Part shown: piece by piece, positions 1 to 5,758 of the stretch | Layout of the letters: every line of letters starts with the position of its first letter | How positions within the stretch are numbered: the stretch's first letter is position 1 | Assembly (NCBI GenBank): GCA_910584285.1 | Contig: CAJTYK010000065.1 | Span: 1-8,996, forward strand | Direction of reading: 5' to 3' | Source of the DNA: an uncultured Oscillospiraceae bacterium | Lineage (GTDB): Bacteria; Bacillota; Clostridia; Oscillospirales; Oscillospiraceae | DNA: 8,996 nt | Position numbers and translations under genes: made by a program | Notes under the pieces: model-generated | The model's database searches: none | Told to the model about the DNA's origin: nothing | The model's input: only the letters and a program-made list of their open reading frames with translations

Positions 1-612
1 GTCATCGACTGCATCCACACCACCGCCGCCTCCCACAACCGGGTGTTCATGGTGGAGATCATGGGCCACAAGGCGGGCTGGCTGACGCTGAATGCCGGTA
101 TTGCCGGCGGCGCGGACATCATCCTCATCCCCGAGATCCCCTACAACATCGACTCCGTGGTGGCCAAGATCAAGCAGCGGGCCGCCTCCGGCAACGGTTT
201 CACCATCCTGGCGGTGGCGGAGGGCGCTATGTCCAAAAAAGAATCGGAGATGCCCAAGAAGGAGTACAAGCAGCACATGGCGGAGCTGCTGGAAAAATAC
301 CCCTCCGTGTCCTACGCCATCGCGGACAAGATCCTGAAAAAGACCGGCAAGGAGGTGCGGGTCACCGTCCCCGGCCATATGCAGCGGGGCGGCACCCCCT
401 GCGCCTACGACCGGGTGCTCTCCTCCCGCCTGGGCACCACTGCGGCCCTGATGATCTCCAAGGAGGAGTACGGCAACATGGTGGCCATTCAGGATCACGT
501 CATCACCTCCGTCCCCCTGAAGGAGGTAGCGGGCAAGCTCAAAACCATCGATCCCAAGTCCGACATCATCGCCGAGGCCCGCCTGCTGGGCATCAGCTTT
601 GGTGATGACTAA
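1..612 (+). CDS. pfkA: 6-phosphofructokinase, 3' part (5' end outside window)
   Basis: The open frame runs from base 1 to the TAA at 610-612, giving the last 203 residues of a phosphofructokinase that phosphorylates fructose 6-phosphate in cytoplasmic glycolysis. Visible family motifs are MGHKAG (residues 21-26 of the fragment), the LIPE stretch (42-45) and PGHMQRGGTP (124-133), which carry substrate-contacting residues in the PFK-A fold. The AGW after the MGHK motif and the C-terminal spacing resemble the mixed ATP/pyrophosphate group of PfkA proteins rather than the E. coli type; this is recall of family patterns, not an alignment. The residues that decide ATP versus PPi lie in the missing N-terminal half, so the phosphoryl donor cannot be read here. 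The family is usually about 320-420 residues, so one third to one half is missing. No conventional GC-hairpin plus T-tract terminator follows; a chain of hairpins does. Confidence 0.93.
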   Translation, partial: VIDCIHTTAASHNRVFMVEIMGHKAGWLTLNAGIAGGADIILIPEIPYNIDSVVAKIKQRAASGNGFTILAVAEGAMSKKESEMPKKEYKQHMAELLEKYPSVSYAIADKILKKTGKEVRVTVPGHMQRGGTPCAYDRVLSSRLGTTAALMISKEEYGNMVAIQDHVITSVPLKEVAGKLKTIDPKSDIIAEARLLGISFGDD

Positions 613-680
613 GTTACTTTTTCTCGAGAGAAAAAGCAACCAAAAGAGTCTTAGACTCACGAGCTTGAAACCGCTTTCAA
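613..680. repeat. Three short hairpins directly after pfkA
   Basis: Three inverted repeats follow one another right after the pfkA stop. The first (613-640) has 12-nt arms GTTACTTTTTCT / AGAAAAAGCAAC with one mismatch and a CGAG loop. The second (646-658) is GAGTC-TTA-GACTC. The third (665-680) is TTGAAA-CCGC-TTTCAA. The first begins one base after the stop codon and could protect the mRNA 3' end, but it has no T-tract for intrinsic termination. I read these as the left part of the composite hairpin element reaching 845. I see no ORF with a ribosome site here. Confidence 0.75.
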
Positions 681-696
681 CCGGGTGCTAATACTG

Positions 697-768
697 TTTC
701 TTGATAAAAAGGTTAAAACCTTTTTATCGCGGCGCTTCGCGCCGCCGCGCCTGCGGCGCGCCAAGAAA
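697..768. repeat. Branched hairpin module
   Basis: An outer complement TTTCTTG (697-703) / CAAGAAA (762-768) encloses further stems. One is the perfect 10-bp hairpin GATAAAAAGG / CCTTTTTATC (703-712 with 719-728, loop TTAAAA); its base G703 is shared with the outer stem. A second is GCGGCGC-TTC-GCGCCGC (729-745). A third is CGCCGC-GCCT-GCGGCG (743-758), which overlaps the second by three bases, so the two compete. The pattern would fold into a multi-branch structure as RNA or as single-stranded DNA. Complementarity is read directly; function is unknown. Confidence 0.7.
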
Positions 769-786
769 AGGATTGACAACATTCTT

Positions 787-845
787 GACGGCTTCGCCGT
801 CGGGCCGCGTTCCGCGGCCCCATAAAACGGTTTCACCGTTTTATG
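787..845. repeat. Three contiguous perfect hairpins with TTC triloops
   Basis: Three perfect inverted repeats abut with no spacer: GACGGC-TTC-GCCGTC (787-801), GGGCCGCG-TTC-CGCGGCCC (802-820) and CATAAAACGGT-TTC-ACCGTTTTATG (821-845). All share the loop TTC, as does the 729-745 hairpin, although their stems differ completely in sequence and GC content. On the minus strand every loop reads GAA; 729-745 and 787-801 contain GCGAAGC, known as an exceptionally stable DNA mini-hairpin. Such regularity is unlikely in random intergenic DNA. It may be a dispersed repeat, a structured RNA or a DNA-hairpin signal. Confidence 0.8.
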
Positions 846-952
846 AAGAATTAGTATAAGCCGAACGTTTGCGCCCGGTGACGAAACGATTGCGTAAGGG
901 TAGCATTTTTTGCAGACAGACAGCCCGTCCCGGAAATCGGGGCGGGCTGCGC
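846..952. other. Gene-free remainder of the 613-952 spacer
   Basis: After the hairpin chain comes a stretch with no credible ORF. It contains an imperfect direct repeat, CGAACGTTTGCG (862-873) and CGAAACGATTGCG (882-894), and an A/T run at 905-911. The hairpin at 921-949 is listed separately. No promoter that I would defend was found. Confidence 0.5.
921..949 (-). terminator. Probable terminator hairpin of the XRE regulator gene
   Basis: Twelve-nt arms CAGCCCGTCCCG (921-932) and CGGGGCGGGCTG (938-949) pair with one T-G wobble around a GAAAT loop. The hairpin lies three bases past the stop codon of the minus-strand regulator. The following minus-strand bases read TCTGTCTGC, a poor T-tract, so termination may be weak or factor-assisted. 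Confidence 0.55.
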
Positions 953-1666
953 TTATTTCTCAAATTCTTCGGGTGATACATTGATAAAGCTGGGCACGTC
1001 GGACAGCCTCCTGAACTCCTCCAGTACCCCCTCCTCATTGGATGCATACAGTGTGGATCTCTTGATTACCACATCCCGGTGCTTACCTCCCACAGTCACC
1101 CGGATAATGCTCGGATCCCAGGCTTCCCAGAGGCCCTGTTCCAGCGGCTCAAACTGGCGGTAACGGTAGTACCGCCCATCCCTGTCCAGCACAATATACT
1201 CCCCATATTTAGTGAGGTCATCCGCAAAATGCGTGTACGCCGTACCCCATGTGCCAACCGGGAGGGCGTCATGGGGGTAAGCGAGCCGATTATAATACAG
1301 CACAGCCGACAGCACCCCGATGATACAGCACAGCAGGAATATCACCGCCGCATAGGCCCCGTACCGCTCCATCCACTTCCAGAACCTGTCCAGGCGGCTC
1401 TCCATGGCGGAGGCCAGGTTTTTGTCCGCCGCCGCCCGGAACTCCGCCTCATTGTCCAACCGCCGGCCCTCCAGCAGCTCGTTCAGGCTCACATCAAATT
1501 CCCTCCCCATCAAAGCCAGCAGTTCGATGCTGGGCATATAGTTCCCGTTCTCCCAGCGGGAGACGGTCTTGTTGGTCACCCCCAGCCGCTCCCCCAGCTC
1601 CTCCTGGGTCCAGTCCCGCTCCCGGCGCAGCTGGGCGATGAAGGCCCCGATTTTTACCTGATCCAT
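953..1666 (-). CDS. Membrane-anchored XRE-family HTH regulator
   Basis: A 237-residue protein. Residues about 5-60 form a Cro/C1-type helix-turn-helix; the stretch TQEELGERLGVTNKTVSRWE (20-39) is the classic core, and SLNELLEG (60-67) closes the domain. A charged linker leads to one hydrophobic segment at about 104-125, followed by roughly 110 residues predicted to lie outside the cytoplasm and rich in aromatic strand-like patterns (GRYYRYRQF, 164-172). The layout is a one-component regulator with cytoplasmic DNA binding and an outside domain; its ligand is not recognisable. I chose the ATG at 1664-1666 because GGAAGGGGG lies six bases upstream and the HTH starts at once. The frame stays open to 1825, but that extension is not domain-like and overlaps the likely promoter. 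It diverges from the DUF2871 gene, so control of that gene or of itself is possible but unproven. Confidence 0.85.
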   Translation of the reverse strand: MDQVKIGAFIAQLRRERDWTQEELGERLGVTNKTVSRWENGNYMPSIELLALMGREFDVSLNELLEGRRLDNEAEFRAAADKNLASAMESRLDRFWKWMERYGAYAAVIFLLCCIIGVLSAVLYYNRLAYPHDALPVGTWGTAYTHFADDLTKYGEYIVLDRDGRYYRYRQFEPLEQGLWEAWDPSIIRVTVGGKHRDVVIKRSTLYASNEEGVLEEFRRLSDVPSFINVSPEEFEK

Positions 1667-1688
1667 CCTCTGCCCCCTTCCTATCTTC

Positions 1689-1717
1689 AGCATACCCGAA
1701 CAGCCCCGGTTTGTACA
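1689..1717 (-). promoter_or_regulatory. Candidate promoter of the XRE regulator
   Basis: Read on the minus strand: -35 TGTACA (1712-1717), a 17-bp spacer, then -10 TATGCT (1689-1694), each four of six to consensus. The expected start near 1682 gives a leader of about 16 nt that just includes the GGAAGGGGG ribosome site (1673-1681). A 10-bp palindrome, GCGAATTCGC (1729-1738), lies just upstream and could be an operator. No other strong signal was seen in 1740-1887. Confidence 0.4.
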
Positions 1718-1887
1718 CCCCAAAAACAGCGAATTCGCAAAAAGCCCCCGCTTCCCACAGAAAGTGAGGGTCGAGACTGTCGGGAAAACCGCTTCTGCTC
1801 CGATCCCGGGAAGGGTGTCTCTCACGTTTACTCAATGGATTTTTGGAACGCTCTTTGTTTCAAAAATTCGTACCCAGCCCACCGCGC

Positions 1888-1916
1888 TTGACAACAGGGG
1901 GACAAGTGGCTATACT
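1888..1916 (+). promoter_or_regulatory. Near-consensus sigma-A promoter of the DUF2871 gene
   Basis: A perfect -35 TTGACA (1888-1893), an optimal 17-bp spacer and -10 TATACT (1911-1916, five of six). A start near 1923 gives a leader of about 36 nt ending in the ribosome site AGAGGAGGAAG (1944-1954). This is the strongest promoter in the window by eye, together with the one before marR. Confidence 0.85.
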
Positions 1917-1958
1917 ATTTTTTTAACGGGCGAAGCGTCAATCAGAGGAGGAAGAATC

Positions 1959-2372
1959 ATGAAACGATACCTGAACACGGCCCTGCTGTACGCCGTCCTC
2001 GCCATGTGCGGCGGTGTGTTCTACCGGGAGTTCACCAAATTCAACGGCTTTACCGGCAAAACCACCCTCTCCTTTGTACATACCCATTATTTCCTGCTGG
2101 GCATGGTGGTGTTCCTGCTGCTGCTCCTGCTGGAAAACAGCTTTTCCTTCACCGGGACCAAGACCGGGCGGGTGCTGGCGGTGTACCACGTGGGCCTGAA
2201 CCTGACCGCCGTAATGCTGCTGGTGCGGGGGGTAACTCAGGTGGTGGCGCCCACCCTCTCCTCCGGCCTGAACGCGGCCATCTCTGGCATTTCCGGCATC
2301 GGCCACATCCTGCTGGGCGTCAGCCTGGTGCTGCTGCTGCTGGAGATCAGGCGCAGCCTGCCGACGGCCTGA
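1959..2372 (+). CDS. DUF2871-family four-helix membrane protein
   Basis: A 137-residue integral membrane protein with hydrophobic segments at about 5-22, 38-58, 72-95 and 108-130. The N-terminal pattern YREFTKFNGFTGKTTLSFVH (22-41) is what I recall of the DUF2871 family, whose function is unknown. Histidines at 41, 43 (HTH), 77 (YH) and 116 (GH) sit at or inside membrane segments, one or two per helix 2, 3 and 4; haem or metal binding is conceivable but is only inference. The start is fixed by the ribosome site AGAGGAGGAAG five bases before ATG and by the promoter at 1888-1916; the frame is open further upstream, but that part overlaps the promoter. It is monocistronic, with a hairpin terminator 33 bases after the stop, and divergent from the membrane XRE regulator. 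Confidence 0.85.
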   Translation: MKRYLNTALLYAVLAMCGGVFYREFTKFNGFTGKTTLSFVHTHYFLLGMVVFLLLLLLENSFSFTGTKTGRVLAVYHVGLNLTAVMLLVRGVTQVVAPTLSSGLNAAISGISGIGHILLGVSLVLLLLEIRRSLPTA

Positions 2373-2404
2373 TGGGAGGGCGCGGAGCAGACGTGGGGTT
2401 CGGC

Positions 2405-2441
2405 AAAGCGGCGGAAGACCCAAGGGGCCTTCCGCCGCTTT
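2405..2441 (+). terminator. Intrinsic terminator after the DUF2871 gene
   Basis: A perfect 13-bp stem, AAAGCGGCGGAAG (2405-2417) with CTTCCGCCGCTTT (2429-2441), and an 11-nt loop, followed by TTCATCATT. The T-run is short (2439-2442) but the stem is strong and well placed. Confidence 0.75.
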
Positions 2442-2554
2442 TCATCATTGAAATCGAGGGAGGAATATGCTACCATAAAATTGCCAAAAAGCGGGCCGTT
2501 TCGAGCGGGGCGGCCTGTTTCGCAGTTGGCGTCCGTCACCGCCGGGTAACTATG

Positions 2555-2568
2555 GCACAATATTGTGC
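2555..2568. promoter_or_regulatory. 14-bp perfect palindrome, candidate operator
   Basis: GCACAATATTGTGC is a perfect palindrome ending four bases before the predicted -35 box of the redox-protein/importer operon. The position suits an activator or repressor site. I do not recognise it as the site of a specific named regulator. Confidence 0.55.
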
Positions 2569-2572
2569 ATAC

Positions 2573-2601
2573 TTTACGGCGGCGGGAGTTTGCGCTATAC
2601 T
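2573..2601 (+). promoter_or_regulatory. Promoter of the redox-protein/ABC-importer operon
   Basis: -35 TTTACG (2573-2578, four of six), a 17-bp spacer and -10 TATACT (2596-2601, five of six). A start near 2608 gives a leader of about 46 nt containing a small stem, CGGGGA (2614-2619) with TCCCCG (2629-2634), then the ribosome site GGAGG (2641-2645). The weak -35 fits a promoter that depends on the neighbouring palindrome-binding factor. Confidence 0.65.
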
Positions 2602-2653
2602 GGTCACAACAGACGGGGAAGGGCTTACTCCCCGAGAATTGGAGGAACCAGTG

Positions 2654-3265
2654 ATGAACCAAACCGCAAAAAAGTATGTTGACCTGTTCCGTCAGGTGAA
2701 GATTGCCACCGCTGCCACGGTGGATGCCCAGGGGCGTCCCCAGGCCCGCATCATCAACGTGATGCTGGCGGAGGACGACGGGATGTATATTGTCACATCC
2801 AAGGGCAAGCCCTTCTACAAGCAGTTAGTGGAGAGCGGCCAGATCGCCCTGGCCGCCATGTGCCCCGACTGCCAGTCCCTGAAATTTACCGGCAAGCTCC
2901 GAGTGGTGGGCAAGGAGTGGGTGGACAAGGTGTTCGAGCACAACCCGGGCATGAACGAGGTCTACCCCGGCGAGAGCCGCTACATCCTGGACGCCTTCCA
3001 TATCTACGAGGGCCATGGTGAGTGGTTCGACCTGCTCCACTACCCCATCAGCCGGGAGAGCTTCGCCTACGGCGGGGACGAGGTGGAGAAGAACGGGTTT
3101 ATCATCTCGGATCGCTGCATCGGCTGCGGCAAATGCGCCGAGGTCTGCCCCCAGCGGTGCATTGTCGCCAGGACGCCCTACGCGATTGACCCGGCCCACT
3201 GCCTCCAGTGCGGGCGGTGCGTGGAGTTCTGCCCCGTGTCCGCCGTGGATCGGCTCCACCCCTGA
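2654..3265 (+). CDS. PNPOx-like flavin split-barrel protein fused to 2[4Fe-4S] ferredoxin
   Basis: A 203-residue two-domain protein. Residues about 4-140 look like the pyridoxamine-phosphate-oxidase-type FMN-binding split barrel; motifs include GRPQARIINVML (27-38) and DGMYIVTSKGKPFYKQL (42-58). Residues about 147-200 are a bacterial dicluster ferredoxin, with C155-x2-C158-x2-C161-x3-C165-P and C183-x2-C186-x2-C189-x3-C193-P, all eight ligands present. Extra cysteines sit at 70 and 73 (CPDC) and 169. It should pass electrons between FMN and two clusters in the cytoplasm; the substrate is unknown and true PNP oxidase activity is unlikely in an anaerobe. ATG 2654 has GGAGG eight bases upstream; the adjacent GTG (2651) is possible. 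It is the first gene of a tight unit, five bases before the importer permease, implying a shared role. Confidence 0.88.
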   Translation: MNQTAKKYVDLFRQVKIATAATVDAQGRPQARIINVMLAEDDGMYIVTSKGKPFYKQLVESGQIALAAMCPDCQSLKFTGKLRVVGKEWVDKVFEHNPGMNEVYPGESRYILDAFHIYEGHGEWFDLLHYPISRESFAYGGDEVEKNGFIISDRCIGCGKCAEVCPQRCIVARTPYAIDPAHCLQCGRCVEFCPVSAVDRLHP

Positions 3266-3270
3266 ACGCC

Positions 3271-3912
3271 ATGGAACTGATTCAGGCCATCTTTGCCCTC
3301 TACCGGGAACGCGGGGGCTGGTTTCTGGGGCTGCTGTGGGATCACTTCCTCCTGTCGGGGCAGGCCATTCTGCTGTCCGGAAGCATCGGATTGCTGCTGG
3401 GCATCTTTATCGCCCAGCGGCCCCGGCTGGCCCCAGCGGTGATGGGGGTGTGTAATGTGCTGTACACCATCCCGGCCATCTCCCTGCTGGGTATTCTGAT
3501 CCCCTTCACCGGGATTGGAAACAAAACAGCGGTGATTGCCCTGACCATCTACGGCGTCATGCCCATGGTGCGCAACACCTACGTAGGCCTCACCACCCTG
3601 GATCCGGACATTTTGGAGGCCGCCGCCGGTATGGGTAGCACCGCTATGCAGACCTTGCTTCGGGTGAAGCTGCCCATGGCCGCCGGGGTGATCCTGGCGG
3701 GTGTGCGGAACATGGTGGTGATGACCGTGTCCGTGGCGGGCATCGCCTCCTTTGTGGGGGCCGGTGGGCTGGGCGTGTCCATCTACCGGGGCATCACCAT
3801 CTTTGACCCCGCCATGACCGCGGCGGGCAGCATTTTGATCGCGTCCCTGGCGGTGTTGCTGGACTTCCTTTTGGGACGCGTAGAAAAACACTTCAAAAAA
3901 TACGGGAGCTGA
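3271..3912 (+). CDS. ABC importer permease, OpuC/EgtU-like quaternary-amine type
   Basis: A 213-residue inner-membrane protein with about five hydrophobic segments and the cytoplasmic EAA loop EAAAGMGSTAMQTLLRVKLP (116-135) that docks on the ATPase. The YTIPAISLLGILIPFTGIG region (65-83) and FVGAGGLG (161-168) are typical of permeases of the glycine betaine/choline/carnitine family (ProW, OpuBB/OpuCB). Length matches that family. ATG 3271 lies five bases after the previous stop with no clear ribosome site, so translation is probably coupled to the upstream gene. Only one permease gene is present, whereas opuB and opuC operons normally carry two; a homodimer is the simplest reading. The substrate cannot be read from this gene. 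Confidence 0.9.
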   Translation: MELIQAIFALYRERGGWFLGLLWDHFLLSGQAILLSGSIGLLLGIFIAQRPRLAPAVMGVCNVLYTIPAISLLGILIPFTGIGNKTAVIALTIYGVMPMVRNTYVGLTTLDPDILEAAAGMGSTAMQTLLRVKLPMAAGVILAGVRNMVVMTVSVAGIASFVGAGGLGVSIYRGITIFDPAMTAAGSILIASLAVLLDFLLGRVEKHFKKYGS

Positions 3913-3917
3913 TTGTG

Positions 3918-4820
3918 ATGAAAAAGAAAATTATTGCGCTGGTTTTGGCGCTGGCCGTCGTGTTGAGCCTGTCCGCCTGTGGCAAGCCCGCCGCCGGGCC
4001 GGTGAAGATCGCCACCAAGCCCATGACGGAGCAGTTTATCCTGGGAGAGATGCTGGGCCTCATTCTGGAGGACGCAGGCTTCCAGGTGGAGATCACCAAG
4101 GGCATCGGCGGCGGCACTAACAACATCCACCCCGCCATGGAGAAGGGGGAGTTCGACCTCTACCCGGAGTACACCTCCAGCGGCTGGGTGATGGTGCTGG
4201 ATCACGAGGCCGTGGGCGTGGACGACCAGGAGATGCTGGCCCAGCTCAAAAAGGAGTACCAGGAGAAGTTCCAGATGACCTGGGTGGGTCTGTACGGGTT
4301 CAACAACACCTTCGCCATCGCGGTGCGGGAGGAGACGGCCCAGCAGTACGGCCTGACCACCACCAGCGATCTGGCCAAGGTGGCGGGAGAACTGAACTTC
4401 GGCGGCAACCCGGACTATATCGAGCGGGCGGACGGCTTCGCCCTGCTGGCAGACACCTACGGCCTGGAGTTCAAGAGCGTCAACGACATCGACATCGGCC
4501 TGAAGTACCAGGCCCTCCAAAACGGGGACATCGACGTGACCAACGCCTTCACCACCGACGCCCAGCTGGGCAACGCCTCCGCCGGGCTGGTGACGCTGGA
4601 GGACGATCTGCATCTACAGGTCAACTACTTCTGCTCCACCGTGGTGCGGCAGGACGCGCTGGAGCAGCACCCCGGCCTGGAGGACGCGCTGATGAAGATG
4701 GACGGCCTGCTGTCCGACGGAGAGATGGCCCACCTGAACTACCTGGTGGAGGTGGAGGGCGCGGACGAGAAAGCGGTGGCCCGGGACTTCCTGGTGGAGA
4801 AGGGCGTTTTGAAGGGATAA
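3918..4820 (+). CDS. Substrate-binding lipoprotein of the OpuC/EgtU-like importer
   Basis: A 300-residue lipoprotein. The N-terminus MKKK, a hydrophobic core and the lipobox LSAC (18-21) predict lipidation at C21 and anchoring outside the membrane. The mature part follows the OpuAC-type fold: KPMTEQFILGEML (34-46), GIGGGTNNIHPAM (62-74), DLYPEYTSSGW (80-90), GLYGFNNTFAIAVR (124-137) and NAFTTDAQL (209-217) are signature stretches of compatible-solute binders. Tyrosines and tryptophans in these stretches could form the usual aromatic cage for a trimethylammonium group. Glycine betaine, choline, carnitine or ergothioneine are all possible; the general pattern reminds me of ergothioneine binders of the EgtU type, a recollection rather than an alignment. 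ATG 3918 is nine bases after GGGAG; GTG 3915 would add one residue. The gap to the permease gene is five bases. Confidence 0.9.
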   Translation: MKKKIIALVLALAVVLSLSACGKPAAGPVKIATKPMTEQFILGEMLGLILEDAGFQVEITKGIGGGTNNIHPAMEKGEFDLYPEYTSSGWVMVLDHEAVGVDDQEMLAQLKKEYQEKFQMTWVGLYGFNNTFAIAVREETAQQYGLTTTSDLAKVAGELNFGGNPDYIERADGFALLADTYGLEFKSVNDIDIGLKYQALQNGDIDVTNAFTTDAQLGNASAGLVTLEDDLHLQVNYFCSTVVRQDALEQHPGLEDALMKMDGLLSDGEMAHLNYLVEVEGADEKAVARDFLVEKGVLKG

Positions 4821-4823
4821 GCC

Positions 4824-5582
4824 ATGGCGGAGCCTGTGATTCAATTTGACCGGGTGTGCAAGTCCTTCGACGGCCACCCGGTGCTGCGGGACTTCTCCCT
4901 GGATCTGGAGCGGGGGGAGTTCCTGACGGTGATCGGCCGCTCCGGCTGCGGCAAGACCACCGCCCTGCGGCTGGTGAACGGCCTCATTTCCGCCGATGCG
5001 GGCCGGGTGCTGGTGAAGGGTCAGGACGTGGCCCAGGCCGACCCGGTGGCCCTGCGCCGGGGCATCGGCTACACCATCCAGAGCGTGGGCCTGTTCCCCC
5101 ACATGACGGTGGAGAAAAATATCGCCTACGTCCCCTCCCTGTCCAAGCCCCCCCTCTGGAAGGGGGAGGAGCGCAGCCGGCGGGCAGCAGAGCTGCTACA
5201 AACGGTGGGGCTGGAGCCGGGGTTGGCGGGGCGCTACCCCCGGGAGCTGTCCGGCGGACAGCGCCAGCGGGTGGGCATCGCCCGGGCCCTGGCCGCCCAG
5301 CCGGATATCCTCCTCATGGACGAGCCCTTCGGGGCGGTGGACGAGATCACGCGGCGGCAGCTCCAGGACGAGATCCTGCGCCTCCACCAGGAGCGGGGCA
5401 TCACCATCCTGTTCGTCACCCACGACATTGAGGAGGCGCTCAAGCTGGGCACCCGGGTGCTGGTGATGGAGGAGGGCAGGGCCGCCCAGTTCGGCCCGCC
5501 CAGCGCCCTTCTGTCCAGCCCCGCCACCCCCTTTGTGGCCCAGCTGGTGCGCCGGAGCCGGGAGTTCGCCCCCAGGCAGTAG
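4824..5582 (+). CDS. ABC importer ATP-binding protein, OpuCA-like without CBS domains
   Basis: A 252-residue ATPase that powers the importer. Walker A is GRSGCGKT (38-45), the Q-loop glutamine is Q86, the signature is LSGGQ (142-146), Walker B is ILLMDEP (162-168) and the switch histidine is H200 in THD. The closest pattern is the OpuCA/ProV class (for example the IGYTIQSVGLFPHMTV stretch, 81-96). Proteins of that class often continue into two CBS domains that sense ionic strength (about 380-400 residues); here the protein ends about 50 residues after the H-loop, so no CBS domain is present. Osmotic gating is therefore less likely. ATG 4824 follows the binding-protein stop by three bases, with GAAGGG seven bases upstream. 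A strong terminator starts 29 bases after its stop. Confidence 0.93.
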   Translation: MAEPVIQFDRVCKSFDGHPVLRDFSLDLERGEFLTVIGRSGCGKTTALRLVNGLISADAGRVLVKGQDVAQADPVALRRGIGYTIQSVGLFPHMTVEKNIAYVPSLSKPPLWKGEERSRRAAELLQTVGLEPGLAGRYPRELSGGQRQRVGIARALAAQPDILLMDEPFGAVDEITRRQLQDEILRLHQERGITILFVTHDIEEALKLGTRVLVMEEGRAAQFGPPSALLSSPATPFVAQLVRRSREFAPRQ

Positions 5583-5611
5583 GCGGGACAGAAGAATAAG
5601 ATTAAGCAAGC

Positions 5612-5649
5612 AAGGGCCCCGGCTTCCTGACAGGAAGCCGGGGCCCTTT
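5612..5649 (+). terminator. Intrinsic terminator of the importer operon
   Basis: A perfect 16-bp stem, AAGGGCCCCGGCTTCC (5612-5627) with GGAAGCCGGGGCCCTT (5633-5648), and loop TGACA, ending in TTT. The stem is very GC-rich and marks the operon end. Because the left arm is preceded by few A residues, it would act less well on the minus strand. Confidence 0.85.
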
Positions 5650-5680
5650 GCCATCGGCCGCAAAACGGGTTGGAAAACAG

Positions 5681-5710
5681 TTGATGGGGGCGCATATCGT
5701 ATGCTATAAT
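5681..5710 (+). promoter_or_regulatory. Extended -10 promoter of the J-domain gene
   Basis: -10 TATAAT (5705-5710) is perfect and preceded by TGC, an extended -10. The -35 TTGATG (5681-5686) is four of six with an 18-bp spacer. The leader to the ATG at 5759 is about 40 nt. Confidence 0.75.
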
Positions 5711-5758
5711 GAAAAATAATGGAAAAAAAGTCTTGAGGCGCGGGGAGGTGCGGAGGGA

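Noticed and set aside
773..801. TTGACA at 773-778 as a promoter -35 box
   Set aside because: No -10-like hexamer lies 16-18 bases downstream; that position is the GC stem of a hairpin.
862..894. Imperfect direct repeat CGAACGTTTGCG / CGAAACGATTGCG
   Set aside because: Only two degenerate copies, not linked to a promoter; too weak to call an operator or iteron.
1667..1825. N-terminal extension of the XRE regulator to an upstream start at 1825
   Set aside because: The added 53 residues resemble no domain, and the region holds a likely promoter; the internal ATG has a strong ribosome site.
1764..1958. N-terminal extension of the DUF2871 protein to 1764
   Set aside because: It would span a near-consensus promoter at 1888-1916, and the ATG at 1959 has a strong ribosome site and begins at the family's usual N-terminus.
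2467..2478. Good ribosome site (GGGAGG) before an ATG at 2467
   Set aside because: The frame stops after three codons (MLP), and it lies upstream of the mapped promoter; most likely chance.
2006..2653. Upstream in-frame extension of the flavin/ferredoxin protein, overlapping the DUF2871 gene
   Set aside because: The frame crosses a terminator and a promoter; the ATG at 2654 follows GGAGG and begins the split-barrel domain.
3783..5102. Two long antisense frames opposite the binding protein and ATPase genes
   Set aside because: They are mirror images of well-supported genes, with compositionally biased translations and no start signals.
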